DNA of 64,000 nt, taken from Thiohalomonas denitrificans (GTDB lineage: Bacteria > Pseudomonadota > Gammaproteobacteria > Thiohalomonadales > Thiohalomonadaceae). Made by a program: the position numbers and the translations under genes. This document shows, one piece after another, positions 56,001 through 63,700 of this stretch. The stretch lies in the NCBI RefSeq assembly GCF_900102855.1, contig NZ_FMWD01000008.1, positions 62,001-126,000 of the forward strand, in the 5' to 3' direction. Within the stretch, counting starts at the first letter, position 1, and every line of letters begins with the position of its first letter. Under the pieces are notes generated by a model. That model searched no databases and was not told the DNA's origin. It worked only from the letters and a program-made list of their open reading frames with translations.

Positions 56001-56174
56001 TCGCTCGTGCCGGTGCGTTACGCCAAGGCCGAGGAAAGCACCGGCTTCATACCGCGTCTGGAATCTTTCCGTTATACCCTGCCGGGCGCTGTGCCTGAAT
56101 CCGGGGAGATGGCCGAGGGCGAACAGCCCGCCGAAGCCGGAGACAGTGAGATAGAGGGTGGGCCTGATGCGTAA
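53082..56174 (+). CDS. Large TPR lipoprotein, Glt-like
   Basis: 1030 aa. N-terminus MKPLHLLVICVPALASC has a lipobox (LASC, Cys17), so it is lipid-anchored. At least eight TPR-type repeats are spread over residues 150-800 (LAKYPLYQRNDQVLYQMSRAY, AEYFFTRSRFLDAEDAYQAI, AYVYKEAGQLSLAAAEYERV). ATG 53082 overlaps the upstream stop in ATGA, so translation is coupled. In the myxobacterial Agl/Glt system the largest TPR protein sits in the periplasm next to the motor; this is the likely counterpart (inference). Confidence 0.75.
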   Translation: MKPLHLLVICVPALASCASNGGATLAQLRDVEIEIREETIEGGLEKAMASYQHFLEETPESGMTPEAIRRLADLKVEKEYGYIQGASEMAPPEREQVAPVQQVSKEKNSGGEAAGLTATPGAQESEREFEKRATAATPMATMNTAPAAKLPGGVDADLERAGALEAIELYKQLLAKYPLYQRNDQVLYQMSRAYEELGKVEDAMQVMNRIITEYPRSRYMDEVQFRRAEYFFTRSRFLDAEDAYQAIVDMGVSSSYYELALDKLGWVFYKQELYEDALHKFIAGLDYKVSVGYDFEQTSNKTEKKRIDDTFRVISLSFSNQGGAASVTDYFDRFGHRPYEAEVYSHLGEHYLTKRRYSDAASAYKAFVELNPLHRKSPHFHMRVTEIYKEGGFPKLVVEAKKEFARVYGLDAEYWQHYEMANQPKVVGYLKTNLKDLANHYHALYQDKRFVKEKAANYSDGLLWYREFLSSFPKDEESPVISYQLADLLLENESYGDAALEYERTAYDYPEHEKASEAGYAAVYAYRQHLKVVPQAQRGRVKRDTVRSSLRFVDIFPRHEKASVVLGAAADDLYEMKDFEGAVGAGRKLIADYPQADQPVLRSAWIAVAHASFDLNNYIDAEEAYSAVLRLTEGEDKSRSGFVDNLAASIYKQGEQANTLEEYRTAASHFLRIAVAAPTSKIRPTAEYEASVALITLEDWTAAGDVLVDFRKRYPEHELQPEVTNKLAYVYKEAGQLSLAAAEYERVETESSDDEVRRGALMLAAELYEEAGDTDRTLQVYRRYVEYFLRPVELALETRFKIATIYKERSENDLYLSELKAIVAIDAAADSERTDRTRYLAATSALVLAEPFYSRFSKIRIIKPIEKNMKAKQKSMKAAIDQFAKLTDYEVGETTAAATFYMAEIYYDFARALIESERPQELSALEREQYELAIEDQAYPFENKAISVHEKNLELMGIGIYNEWIDKSIHKLASLVPVRYAKAEESTGFIPRLESFRYTLPGAVPESGEMAEGEQPAEAGDSEIEGGPDA

Positions 56175-56859
56175 GCTCCTCGGAACAAAGCGAGCATGGA
56201 CACGGCCTGCTTTGCAGGAGAGGGCGCACCGCAATGCGGGCGTATCCCGACAGCGGATTACGCTGATTCTTCTTCTTTACAGCATCTTTTTCGTCGGCTG
56301 CGCCGGTGTGACTCCGGAACCAGCCGTCAATGAAACCAAACCTGAAGAGCAGAGCGATACGATCACAGTCAAGGACCACGCTTCGATCGATTCACGCGCC
56401 CGTTCCGATTTCAGGGCGGCACTTACATTTCTGGACGACGGGCAATACGAAAAGGGTATCCAACTTCTGGAGAGTGTGATCGAGCGCGCTCCCGAGGCGA
56501 TTGCGCCGCAGGTCAATCTGGCCATAGCCCATGTCAGGCTGGAACAGCTCGAGTTGGCTGAAGAAAGGTTTCAGCGCGCGCTGGAGATCAACCCGTCCCA
56601 TCCGGTGACAAATAATGAATACGCTCTTCTGCTTCGCAAGGTGGGCCGTTTCCCGGAAGCCAGGAACTTCTATCGAAAGGCGTTGCAAGCGTATCCGGAC
56701 TTCCAGCCGGCGCGAAAAAATCTGGGCATTCTGTGTGACCTGTACATGAACGATCCGGAGTGTGCTCTCGAGCATTATCAGGCCTATGCCGAAGCTGTGC
56801 CGGGAGATGAGGATGTGGAGCTCTGGATCGTGGATCTGAAAAGGCGAGTGGGGGACTAG
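56167..56859 (+). CDS. TPR lipoprotein, GltE/AglT-like
   Basis: About 230 aa. It has a long basic N-terminus, a hydrophobic stretch and the lipobox FFVGC (Cys about 45 when read from ATG 56167). Three TPRs follow (DFRAALTFLDDGQYEKGIQLLE, NLAIAHVRLEQLELAEERF, YALLLRKVGRFPEARNFYRKAL). The start overlaps the upstream gene by 8 bases. GTG 56158 or an internal TTG start would alter the unusual 32-residue N-region. The counterpart in Myxococcus would be the small TPR lipoprotein of the glt cluster. Confidence 0.75.
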   Translation: MRKLLGTKRAWTRPALQERAHRNAGVSRQRITLILLLYSIFFVGCAGVTPEPAVNETKPEEQSDTITVKDHASIDSRARSDFRAALTFLDDGQYEKGIQLLESVIERAPEAIAPQVNLAIAHVRLEQLELAEERFQRALEINPSHPVTNNEYALLLRKVGRFPEARNFYRKALQAYPDFQPARKNLGILCDLYMNDPECALEHYQAYAEAVPGDEDVELWIVDLKRRVGD

Positions 56860-56861
56860 GT

Positions 56862-57128
56862 ATGCGTGTCCGAATGAGCTGTCTGGTGATGTGTCTCGTG
56901 TTGCCGGCGTTTGCGGCGGCGGAAGATGAAGCGAAGGAGTTGTCAGGGATCTCCGTCGTTGGCAATGACGAGGCGCCCAAGTCCCTCTACATCGTGCCCT
57001 GGAAAAGTTCGGAGATTGGCGTGGAGTCCGGCCTCTCCTCAAATCTGATGAACGATGGCATGGGCCCGGTGGACAAGGAGGTCTTCATGCGGCAACTGGA
57101 TTTTTATGAAACGAGCAGTCAAGAGTGA
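56862..57128 (+). CDS. Small secreted protein of the Agl/Glt-like cluster
   Basis: 88 aa. Signal peptide MRVRMSCLVMCLVLPAFAAA|EDE. The mature 68 residues contain ISVVGNDEAPKSLYIVPWKSSEIG, a block that looks conserved in design (turns, aromatic, charged) but matches no family recognised here. It starts 2 bases after the TPR lipoprotein gene and lies 48 bases before the TolQ-like gene, so it is co-transcribed with the motor. Confidence 0.7.
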   Translation: MRVRMSCLVMCLVLPAFAAAEDEAKELSGISVVGNDEAPKSLYIVPWKSSEIGVESGLSSNLMNDGMGPVDKEVFMRQLDFYETSSQE

Positions 57129-57176
57129 CTGCGTACCCAACAAACATGAGGTGACTACAACGATGAGGACGAGGAC

Positions 57177-57866
57177 ATGGGTTTGATCGAGACACTTGTA
57201 GAGTTCATTCAGAACGGGGGCAAATTCATGTTCCCGATTCTGTTTGTCGGCGCTATCGGTGCGGGGATCGCCATTGAGCGTTTCATCACGCTGAGCCTGG
57301 TGAGGGTCAAGAACCGCAGTATGTGGAACCGCCTTGAGCCGGTGATCTCCGAGGGCGATTTCGCAACCGCGCGCGAGATGACCAGTGACAACGATTCCAC
57401 CGTCAGTCAGATGCTCGCACTCGGGCTTGCGCGCCAAGGTTCCGTGCGGCGCCGTGAGGACATCGAGATCGCGATGGAAGAGGGAATGATGGAAATCATC
57501 CCGCAGCTCGAAAAGCGCACAGGCTACATCGCACTGTTTGCCAATATCGCAACACTGTTGGGGCTGTTGGGGACCATCATGGGCTTGATCTCGGCTTTCA
57601 ACGCGGTGGCAAATGCCAATCCCGCGGAAAAGGCCGACCTGCTCTCCGCGAGTATCTCGGTGGCGATGAATACGACGGCGTTCGGTCTGATGGTGGCAAT
57701 ACCGCTCCTGGTGATCCACGCCTATCTCAATTCCCGCACGGGAGAAATCGTCGACAGTCTGGAAATGGCGTCGGTCAAAACCCTCAACGTCATCTCGGGT
57801 ACCGCTCCGCGCAAATATCAGGCGAGTACCGCGAAGGCGGAACCGGCTCCGGCGGCGGCAGGCTGA
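57177..57866 (+). CDS. MotA/TolQ/ExbB-family proton channel protein, AglR-like
   Basis: Stator subunit in the inner membrane, 229 aa, three membrane segments (about 15-35, 118-142, 160-182). TM2 has FANIATLLGLLGTIMGLISAF and TM3 SVAMNTTAFGLMVAIPLLV, carrying the conserved Thr and Gly residues that line the ion path. A cytoplasmic loop lies between TM1 and TM2. It forms a complex with the two ExbD-like proteins downstream (2 bases away). GAGGACGAGGAC precedes ATG 57177. Confidence 0.92.
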   Translation: MGLIETLVEFIQNGGKFMFPILFVGAIGAGIAIERFITLSLVRVKNRSMWNRLEPVISEGDFATAREMTSDNDSTVSQMLALGLARQGSVRRREDIEIAMEEGMMEIIPQLEKRTGYIALFANIATLLGLLGTIMGLISAFNAVANANPAEKADLLSASISVAMNTTAFGLMVAIPLLVIHAYLNSRTGEIVDSLEMASVKTLNVISGTAPRKYQASTAKAEPAPAAAG

Positions 57867-57868
57867 CT

Positions 57869-58357
57869 ATGGGTCGCAGACACCACTACAGGCGAAAAAA
57901 AGAGACGCCCGAGCTGGACGTCACCACCTTCCTCAACCTGATGGTGGTGTTAATCCCATTCCTTCTGATCACGGCGGTTTTCTCGCGTATCACGATTCAG
58001 GAATTGAATATGCCGGAGTCTGCCGGCGGTGGGGAGGTCGATAAGCCGCTGGTGACGATCGAGGTGATTGTGAGGGAAAACGCGATCGAGATCGGTGATG
58101 GCAAAAGCGTCACTCTCTCCATCCCCAAGGTGGACGGCGCCCATGATATCGAGAAGCTTTCGGAATTTCTGATGAAGCTGAAGGCGAAGTATGAAGACAA
58201 GGAAGACGCCATCGTCCTGGTTGAGCCCGACATTCCCTATGAGGACATGATCCATGTGATGGACGCGGTGAAGGTTGCCGAAATCACGGAAGAGGACGAG
58301 GAAGAGATACAGAAGCTGGTTCTTTTTCCGGAGATTTCGATAGGGGATGCACCATGA
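57869..58357 (+). CDS. ExbD/TolR-family protein 1, with Asn in place of the membrane Asp
   Basis: 162 aa: basic cytoplasmic N-terminus, one membrane helix (about 17-40) and a periplasmic ExbD-like domain (VTIEVIVRENAIEIG ... LVEPDIPYEDMIHVMDAVK). In the helix LDVTTFLNLMVVLIPFLLI, Asn23 (codon 57935-57937) stands where the family has the proton-binding Asp of LIDVMLVL. This subunit probably cannot be protonated at that site. Its stop overlaps the next ATG (ATGA). Confidence 0.9.
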   Translation: MGRRHHYRRKKETPELDVTTFLNLMVVLIPFLLITAVFSRITIQELNMPESAGGGEVDKPLVTIEVIVRENAIEIGDGKSVTLSIPKVDGAHDIEKLSEFLMKLKAKYEDKEDAIVLVEPDIPYEDMIHVMDAVKVAEITEEDEEEIQKLVLFPEISIGDAP

Positions 58358-58854
58358 AAAATACCCGCCGGATGAAGCGGATGTCGCGCGCGAAAAAGCG
58401 CAGCAAAAACAGTGCTCTCAATCTGACGTCTTTGATGGACGTGTTCACTATCCTGGTTTTCTTCCTGTTGGTGAATCAGTCGAGCACCGAAGTGCTCGAG
58501 CCGCCAAAGGAAATTGCTTTGCCCGATTCGGTGGTGGAATCAAAACCGCGCCAGACGGTCATCATGCTTGTGAGTGCTGAACACGTGATGGTGCAGGGGG
58601 AGCCCTTGATCGAGACAGCCGACGTAATGAAAGTGAAGGGGAGTAGCGTCGAGGCCATCGAAGAGAAATTAAAGCGCATCCAGGAGAATACCGTCGGACT
58701 CAACACAGCGGCTGTGGCGAAGAGCAAGGAAGTGACCATCCTTGCGGACAAGGGCATCCCTTTCAAAATTCTTAAAAAATTGATGTCGACCTGCACCAGC
58801 GCCGGATACAGCAGAATTTCGCTGGCAGTGAATCAAAAAGCATCACAAAGCTAG
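58354..58854 (+). CDS. ExbD/TolR-family protein 2, with the conserved membrane Asp
   Basis: 166 aa. Strongly basic N-terminus (MKNTRRMKRMSRAKKRSK), then helix NLTSLMDVFTILVFFLLV with Asp29 (codon 58438-58440), the proton-carrying residue, and a periplasmic domain ending DKGIPFKILKKLMSTCTSAGYSRISLAV. ATG 58354 overlaps the upstream stop. With the Asn paralogue it gives the TolQ plus two TolR arrangement of AglRQS. Confidence 0.92.
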   Translation: MKNTRRMKRMSRAKKRSKNSALNLTSLMDVFTILVFFLLVNQSSTEVLEPPKEIALPDSVVESKPRQTVIMLVSAEHVMVQGEPLIETADVMKVKGSSVEAIEEKLKRIQENTVGLNTAAVAKSKEVTILADKGIPFKILKKLMSTCTSAGYSRISLAVNQKASQS

Positions 58855-60234
58855 TTGAATCGCGTGAATACAGCCAAATCACAAGAAGAACAAGACCTCT
58901 ACGCGTTGATCGCCGAGACGGAGACGAACCTTTCTGTCTTGCAGAAACGATTGCGTGCCATAGAAACCGAATTCGAAAGCGTTGCCCCGCAAAAAGAGCG
59001 CTATGAACTGCTGGCGACTGTCTGCAGCTCACTGGACCGACTGCATGAACTGGGGGCCGATGACCTTTTCTGGGGAGAGAGTGTACCGGATGCCGACGGG
59101 CAACTGGACCGTGCCCGGCGGAGCGTCGCCGCATTCAGCCAGAGCATCGAAGGCCTCGAGCAGAGCCGAAAAAAGGTCGAGCAGGGCATCGAAGAGCAGT
59201 CATGGAAGCTCGAAACACTAAGTGAAGAGCTGAAGGAACTGAAGGAAAAGGAACGGCTGCGACTCGATGAATTCGTCATCGAGCGGGAAGAGAGTGCACT
59301 TCCTTACCGCCCCACCGCCATGCCCTGGTCGAAACAGGGTGAAGACGAACGCCGCTTTCGAAAGGTCCTGCTGCTAACGCTGCTTGTCAGCTTTCTGTTT
59401 GGCTATACCACGCATTACTGGACGCTCCCGATGCCGGATCCGGAAGAACCGGTAGAGATCCCCGAGCGTCTCGCCAAGCTGGTGAAAAAATCCGAGCCCC
59501 CACCTCCGCCTCCGAAAAAGGAAGAGAAAAAGGAGCCCGATACCGAGAAGGAGAAGACAGAAAAGAAGGAAAAGAAGGAGCCCAAACCCACTCCGGCCGA
59601 AAAGCAAAAGGCACGCAAGACGGCGGAGAGTTCCGGTGTGCTGGCTTTCAAGAACAGCTTTGCGGATCTGATCGACAACGCACCCGATGCGGAGCTGGGT
59701 GCCGACGCCAGGGTCAATGACGTCGGGAAGAAGGCCGAGGGCGGCCAGACCCAGCGCTCCATTGTCACGTCAGCAGCGAAGAGCGGTAGCGGCGGAATCG
59801 ATTCCGCAGCGCTCAGTCGAGACGTGGGTGGTGGTGGCGAAGCCGGTGTAACCGGGGTGGCCTTCTCGCGAGTCGACAGTGCAATCGGTACCGATATGAA
59901 AGACGGTGCCGATCGTCCGCTGAGTGATGGGCCGGGGCCATCACGTACGGACGAAGAGATCCAGATCGTGTTTGACCGTTACAAGGCGACACTCTACCGC
60001 ATCTACAACAAGGAACTTCGCAAGGACCCGACCCTACAGGGCAAACTCGTACTGCGGATGACGATCGAACCGGATGGCACGGTCTCCGCAGTCAGGTCCG
60101 AATCCAGCGACCTGGGCTCGAAAGAACTCGTTGCACAGATCGTCGCGCGTGTCGGCCGGTTCAACTTCGGCCCGAAAGAGGGTGTACCGGCAGTGACCAT
60201 TCTGTATCCCATCGACTTCCTGCCGGCGAGCTGA
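58855..60234 (+). CDS. TonB-like energy-transducing protein with AgmX/PglI-type C-terminus, GltG/GltJ-like
   Basis: 459 aa. The cytoplasmic N-terminal half (about 1-150) is coiled coil (EEQDLYALIAETETNLSVLQKR). One membrane helix is at about 171-186 (VLLLTLLVSFLFGYTT), followed by a Pro/Lys/Glu spacer (about 205-265), a Gly/Ser region and a C-terminal TonB-like fold (EEIQIVFDRYKATLYRIYNKEL ... KLVLRMTIEPDGTV). This is the architecture of the AgmX/PglI (GltG/GltJ) proteins. TTG 58855 directly follows the previous stop; GTG 58864 is an alternative. Confidence 0.85.
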   Translation: MNRVNTAKSQEEQDLYALIAETETNLSVLQKRLRAIETEFESVAPQKERYELLATVCSSLDRLHELGADDLFWGESVPDADGQLDRARRSVAAFSQSIEGLEQSRKKVEQGIEEQSWKLETLSEELKELKEKERLRLDEFVIEREESALPYRPTAMPWSKQGEDERRFRKVLLLTLLVSFLFGYTTHYWTLPMPDPEEPVEIPERLAKLVKKSEPPPPPPKKEEKKEPDTEKEKTEKKEKKEPKPTPAEKQKARKTAESSGVLAFKNSFADLIDNAPDAELGADARVNDVGKKAEGGQTQRSIVTSAAKSGSGGIDSAALSRDVGGGGEAGVTGVAFSRVDSAIGTDMKDGADRPLSDGPGPSRTDEEIQIVFDRYKATLYRIYNKELRKDPTLQGKLVLRMTIEPDGTVSAVRSESSDLGSKELVAQIVARVGRFNFGPKEGVPAVTILYPIDFLPAS

Positions 60235-60249
60235 ATGTACTGCCACGAT

Positions 60250-60273
60250 CTCCGGGCCGATCCGGCCCCGGAG
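60250..60273 (+). terminator. Hairpin at the end of the Agl/Glt-like operon
   Basis: CTCCGGGCCG (60250-60259) and CGGCCCCGGAG (60263-60273) form a GC-rich stem with one bulge, 16 bases after the TonB-like stop. No T-tract follows immediately. The remaining 60274-60589 region shows no gene and no clear promoter. Confidence 0.5.
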
Positions 60274-60589
60274 ACTTTCGCCCTGCACGATCATGGATGT
60301 TTTTTTCCGCCTTCACTTGGCCTTTTTACCGGACCCGGGGTTTGTCTTTTTCACCTCGGGCGGGCGTGCGGGACACCGAACAGCCAGGCGCGATCGAACG
60401 CAATCCGTTCATGGCCTGGTGACGAACTTCACCGGTTTGCCTGCGAGAACGCCCATCTGGTCGAGCAACGCCTGCAGGTGCGTAGCTGTTCACGTTTTTG
60501 ACTGCTTTTAAGACGCACAATCACCCCGAAAAACTAACAACAAAAAGAGCCAGGAATTGTCCACACGCTTGCAGGGAACTATTCGAAAC

Positions 60590-60715
60590 ATGGTCAGACG
60601 AGTGTTCACGATTGCTGTGTCCGCTCTCGTCTTGCTATCGCCTGCCGAAATACTCCCTGTTCAGTCGTCGTGGTGCCGCTCTTTTCAGCTTCGCATGGGA
60701 TGTATTCCGGGATGA
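60590..60715 (+). CDS. Possible leader peptide upstream of the DUF11 gene
   Basis: A 41-codon frame, MVRRVFTIAVSALVLLSPAEI and 20 further residues, looks like a signal peptide with a basic start and hydrophobic core. Its TGA (60713-60715) overlaps ATG 60712 of the DUF11 frame in an ATGA junction. No ribosome-binding site is evident. It could be a regulatory leader, a vestige of an earlier exported gene, or chance. Confidence 0.3.
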   Translation: MVRRVFTIAVSALVLLSPAEILPVQSSWCRSFQLRMGCIPG

Positions 60716-63700
60716 GGGGTTGGTGTTCGCAGAATCTCGTTTCGGCGTTCGCGGCACGTCCGGACAACACCGTGTTGCTTGAAAGGGGCCCGTTCGGGCG
60801 TGCCGCGGCCGGTGGTTTTTGCAAGCAGACTGATGCGTCCCCCCGCCGTTTTGGGCTTGGTCTCCAACTATTGCTTCTTTTCATCTTTCTGGTGGGTGCG
60901 GCCTCCTCTGCCCAGGCGGACGACTGTTCCTCTCACGGGGGTGTGATTGACGGTACCGTAGTCAACCCTGCTCCTTCCCAGATCAACATCGACACGAATT
61001 GCACCATCAGGAACTTTCAGGACCCCAACGAACTGATCAGTAACATCAGCTTTTATACGTCGCCTGGCCAAACCGACACCAGGCACCTGGTGATATTCGA
61101 TAATGTCACTCATACCGGCAACATGTCGTGCAACTCCACGCATGAACACAAGATCTGGTTTACCAACGGATCGGCCAGCAAAATCATGGACAGCTCCTGC
61201 CAGAATCTGGTCATTCCGGTGGAGAAAATCGATAAAAGCAACCCGGCACCCACTGCCACGGTTGGTATCCCCTTCACCTACACCATGGCGATTCCGGTCT
61301 TCTATGACCCGGCGACCGGCAGCGTGCTTGATGACACCGGTTCCCCAAACCCCCTGGGAACCATCACCATCCGTGATGACCTGTCGACGGCTGCCATCGG
61401 CGCCGATCTGACCTATCTGGAGCACAAGGTCTATTGGAAGGAGGCGCCGGATTCGCCGCTCACATCCGGTACGGACTACACCTTCTCCGACGGCGGTGGC
61501 CAGCAGCTCGAGTTCAGTTTTCCTCCGGACTTCTCCATCCCGGCTTATACACAGTTGATGATTGAGCTGACCGTCGTTCTTGATGACACGCCAGCCAACA
61601 CCGCCGGGACGATGTTCAGAAATACGGCCTCGTGGGAGTTCGCGCGCTGGATCGATGTCAACGAAAACGGTATCGAGGATGAGGGCGAATACTTCAATCC
61701 GCTTCCTGGCGAGTCCGGGGTAACGGAGTACATGACCATCGCCGAGCCCGATTTGCTGGTCACCAAGGAGAGTACCGCGACGGCTCTCAATATCGGTGTT
61801 GTTGCCCCCTTTACCATCGATGTGCAGAACATCGGCGGTGAGGATGCCTGGGAGGTCACCATTGACGACATCTTGCCCGACAACGGTGCTGGCGCCGGCA
61901 TGTGCGAGTATGACCCGCTTACTCTCACTCCCGGACTCACGGCAGAGATCACCGATGCTGGCGGCAATACGCTACGACCATTGACGGCAGGCACTGACTA
62001 TCTCGTCAATTATAATAGCTGCGATCTTAGTCTGACGGTGACGGAGGATGGGGGCCAAATCGCACCCGGCCAGCATCTGCTAATCAATTTTTCCGCGCAA
62101 CTCGACTCCGACACCTCTGCCGATGGCGAAACGCTCACCAACATCGCGGGTGCCACCCGCTGGTTCAATGCCGCCAGCAGTTTCGGTAACCGCCGACAGT
62201 ACGACAGAACACTCAATGACGGCACCCCGGGCATTGACGATCACCAGGACAGCTACAGCGTTACTACCGGCCTGTCCGGCTACTACTTCGAGAAAACCGT
62301 AGTCAACCGGGATACAGGCGTTGGTCCTGGTCCGGACATGACTGCCGCGCCGGGCGATACGCTGCGCTACCAGCTGCGCCTGTTCAACGTCGACCAGACC
62401 ATCGACGGCGTCACCATTACCGATTCGCTGGATTCCGATCGTTTCGACCTGTCGAGTTTCTCGATGGTGACGCGCCCTGCGAACACCACTTTCAGCCTGA
62501 CCGGTAACGAGTTGGTGGTTACCGGTGCCGCCGGCACTCCTCTTAATGTTGACGAGTTGGGCGAACTCATTGTCGAGTTCGACATCACCCTGCTCGATAC
62601 CCTGACAACGGGCACTGAGGCCCACAATCAGGCGAGCCTCACAGCCGATCAGGGTACCCCCGCGAACACCGACGACGACTTTGTCGCCATCAGCGATGAC
62701 CCCTATCTCAACGGTGTGGCCGCCCCCGATGATCCGGACGACAACACTACGATAGGTGACGAAGACCCCACCATCGTGACCATCCAGACGCCCGGTCCTC
62801 TGTCCAAGGCGAAAACTCAGGACACGGCCAGCATTGGTGAGCGGTTCAGCTACGCCATCACTGTGCCGGCGGACCCGGTTGATGTGTCCCTTTTCGACGT
62901 GCGGGTCGAGGACGTCCTCCCGGACAACGTGGAAATGGAATTTGTGGGGGCCGAGGTGCTCGCCGGAGGTGACTGGACGCTCACCAACACCGGCACAGCT
63001 ACCGCACCGGTGCTCGAGGATACGATCAGTGGTATCGACGTTCCCGCCGGTGGCCAGGCGGAGATCGAAATCACCTTCGAGCTGCTCAATACGGAAGGCA
63101 ATCAGAGCGGTTTAAGTTTCGTCAACAGTGCTTCTTACACCTACAACCGTCGCAACGACGACAGCACCACCACCATGCCGGGTGGCGGGGATACCAGCGG
63201 TGAAATGACCATCGTCGAGCCGGATCTTGTGGCCGAAAAGGCGGTCAGTTTCTTCTCGCCAGCCGACAAACAGCCGACGGACGCAGCCACCGTCGGTGAT
63301 GTACTCGAATACGCGGTTACCATCACCAACAACGGCGACTCCACCGCGTTCGATACCAGTGTGGTCGATACCCTCCCGCCCGATGTCTCCCTGGTTACCG
63401 GCTCCGCCACCGCACAGATCGAAGGCGTCGATGTCGACGGCTTTGTTGTCACACCGACCACGCTGCCCAATGGTGATCTGGTCTGGGGCGGGGAGAACGG
63501 TGACGGCAGTTTCGATATACCTGCCGATCAAACGCTGGTGCTGACTTATCGAGTGACAGTTGAGTCGGTTACCGGTACCGACATCACCAACAGCGTCCAC
63601 GTGGACTGGACTTCGCTGGACGGCGGCAGCACCGCCGAGCGTAGCGGCGACGGTTGCCCGGTCACCACCGCGCTCGATGATTATTGCTTCGGACCGGCTA

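Noticed and set aside
50569-60234. Canonical Tol-Pal or TonB-ExbBD system
   Set aside because: There are two ExbD-like genes, three TPR proteins and no pal, tolB or ybgF/cpoB; the TonB-like protein has an AgmX/PglI-type layout.
60868-61425. Minus-strand gene of 185 codons in the DUF11 region
   Set aside because: It lies opposite the continuous DUF11 frame, which has a signal peptide and repeated domains; no family is seen on the minus strand.
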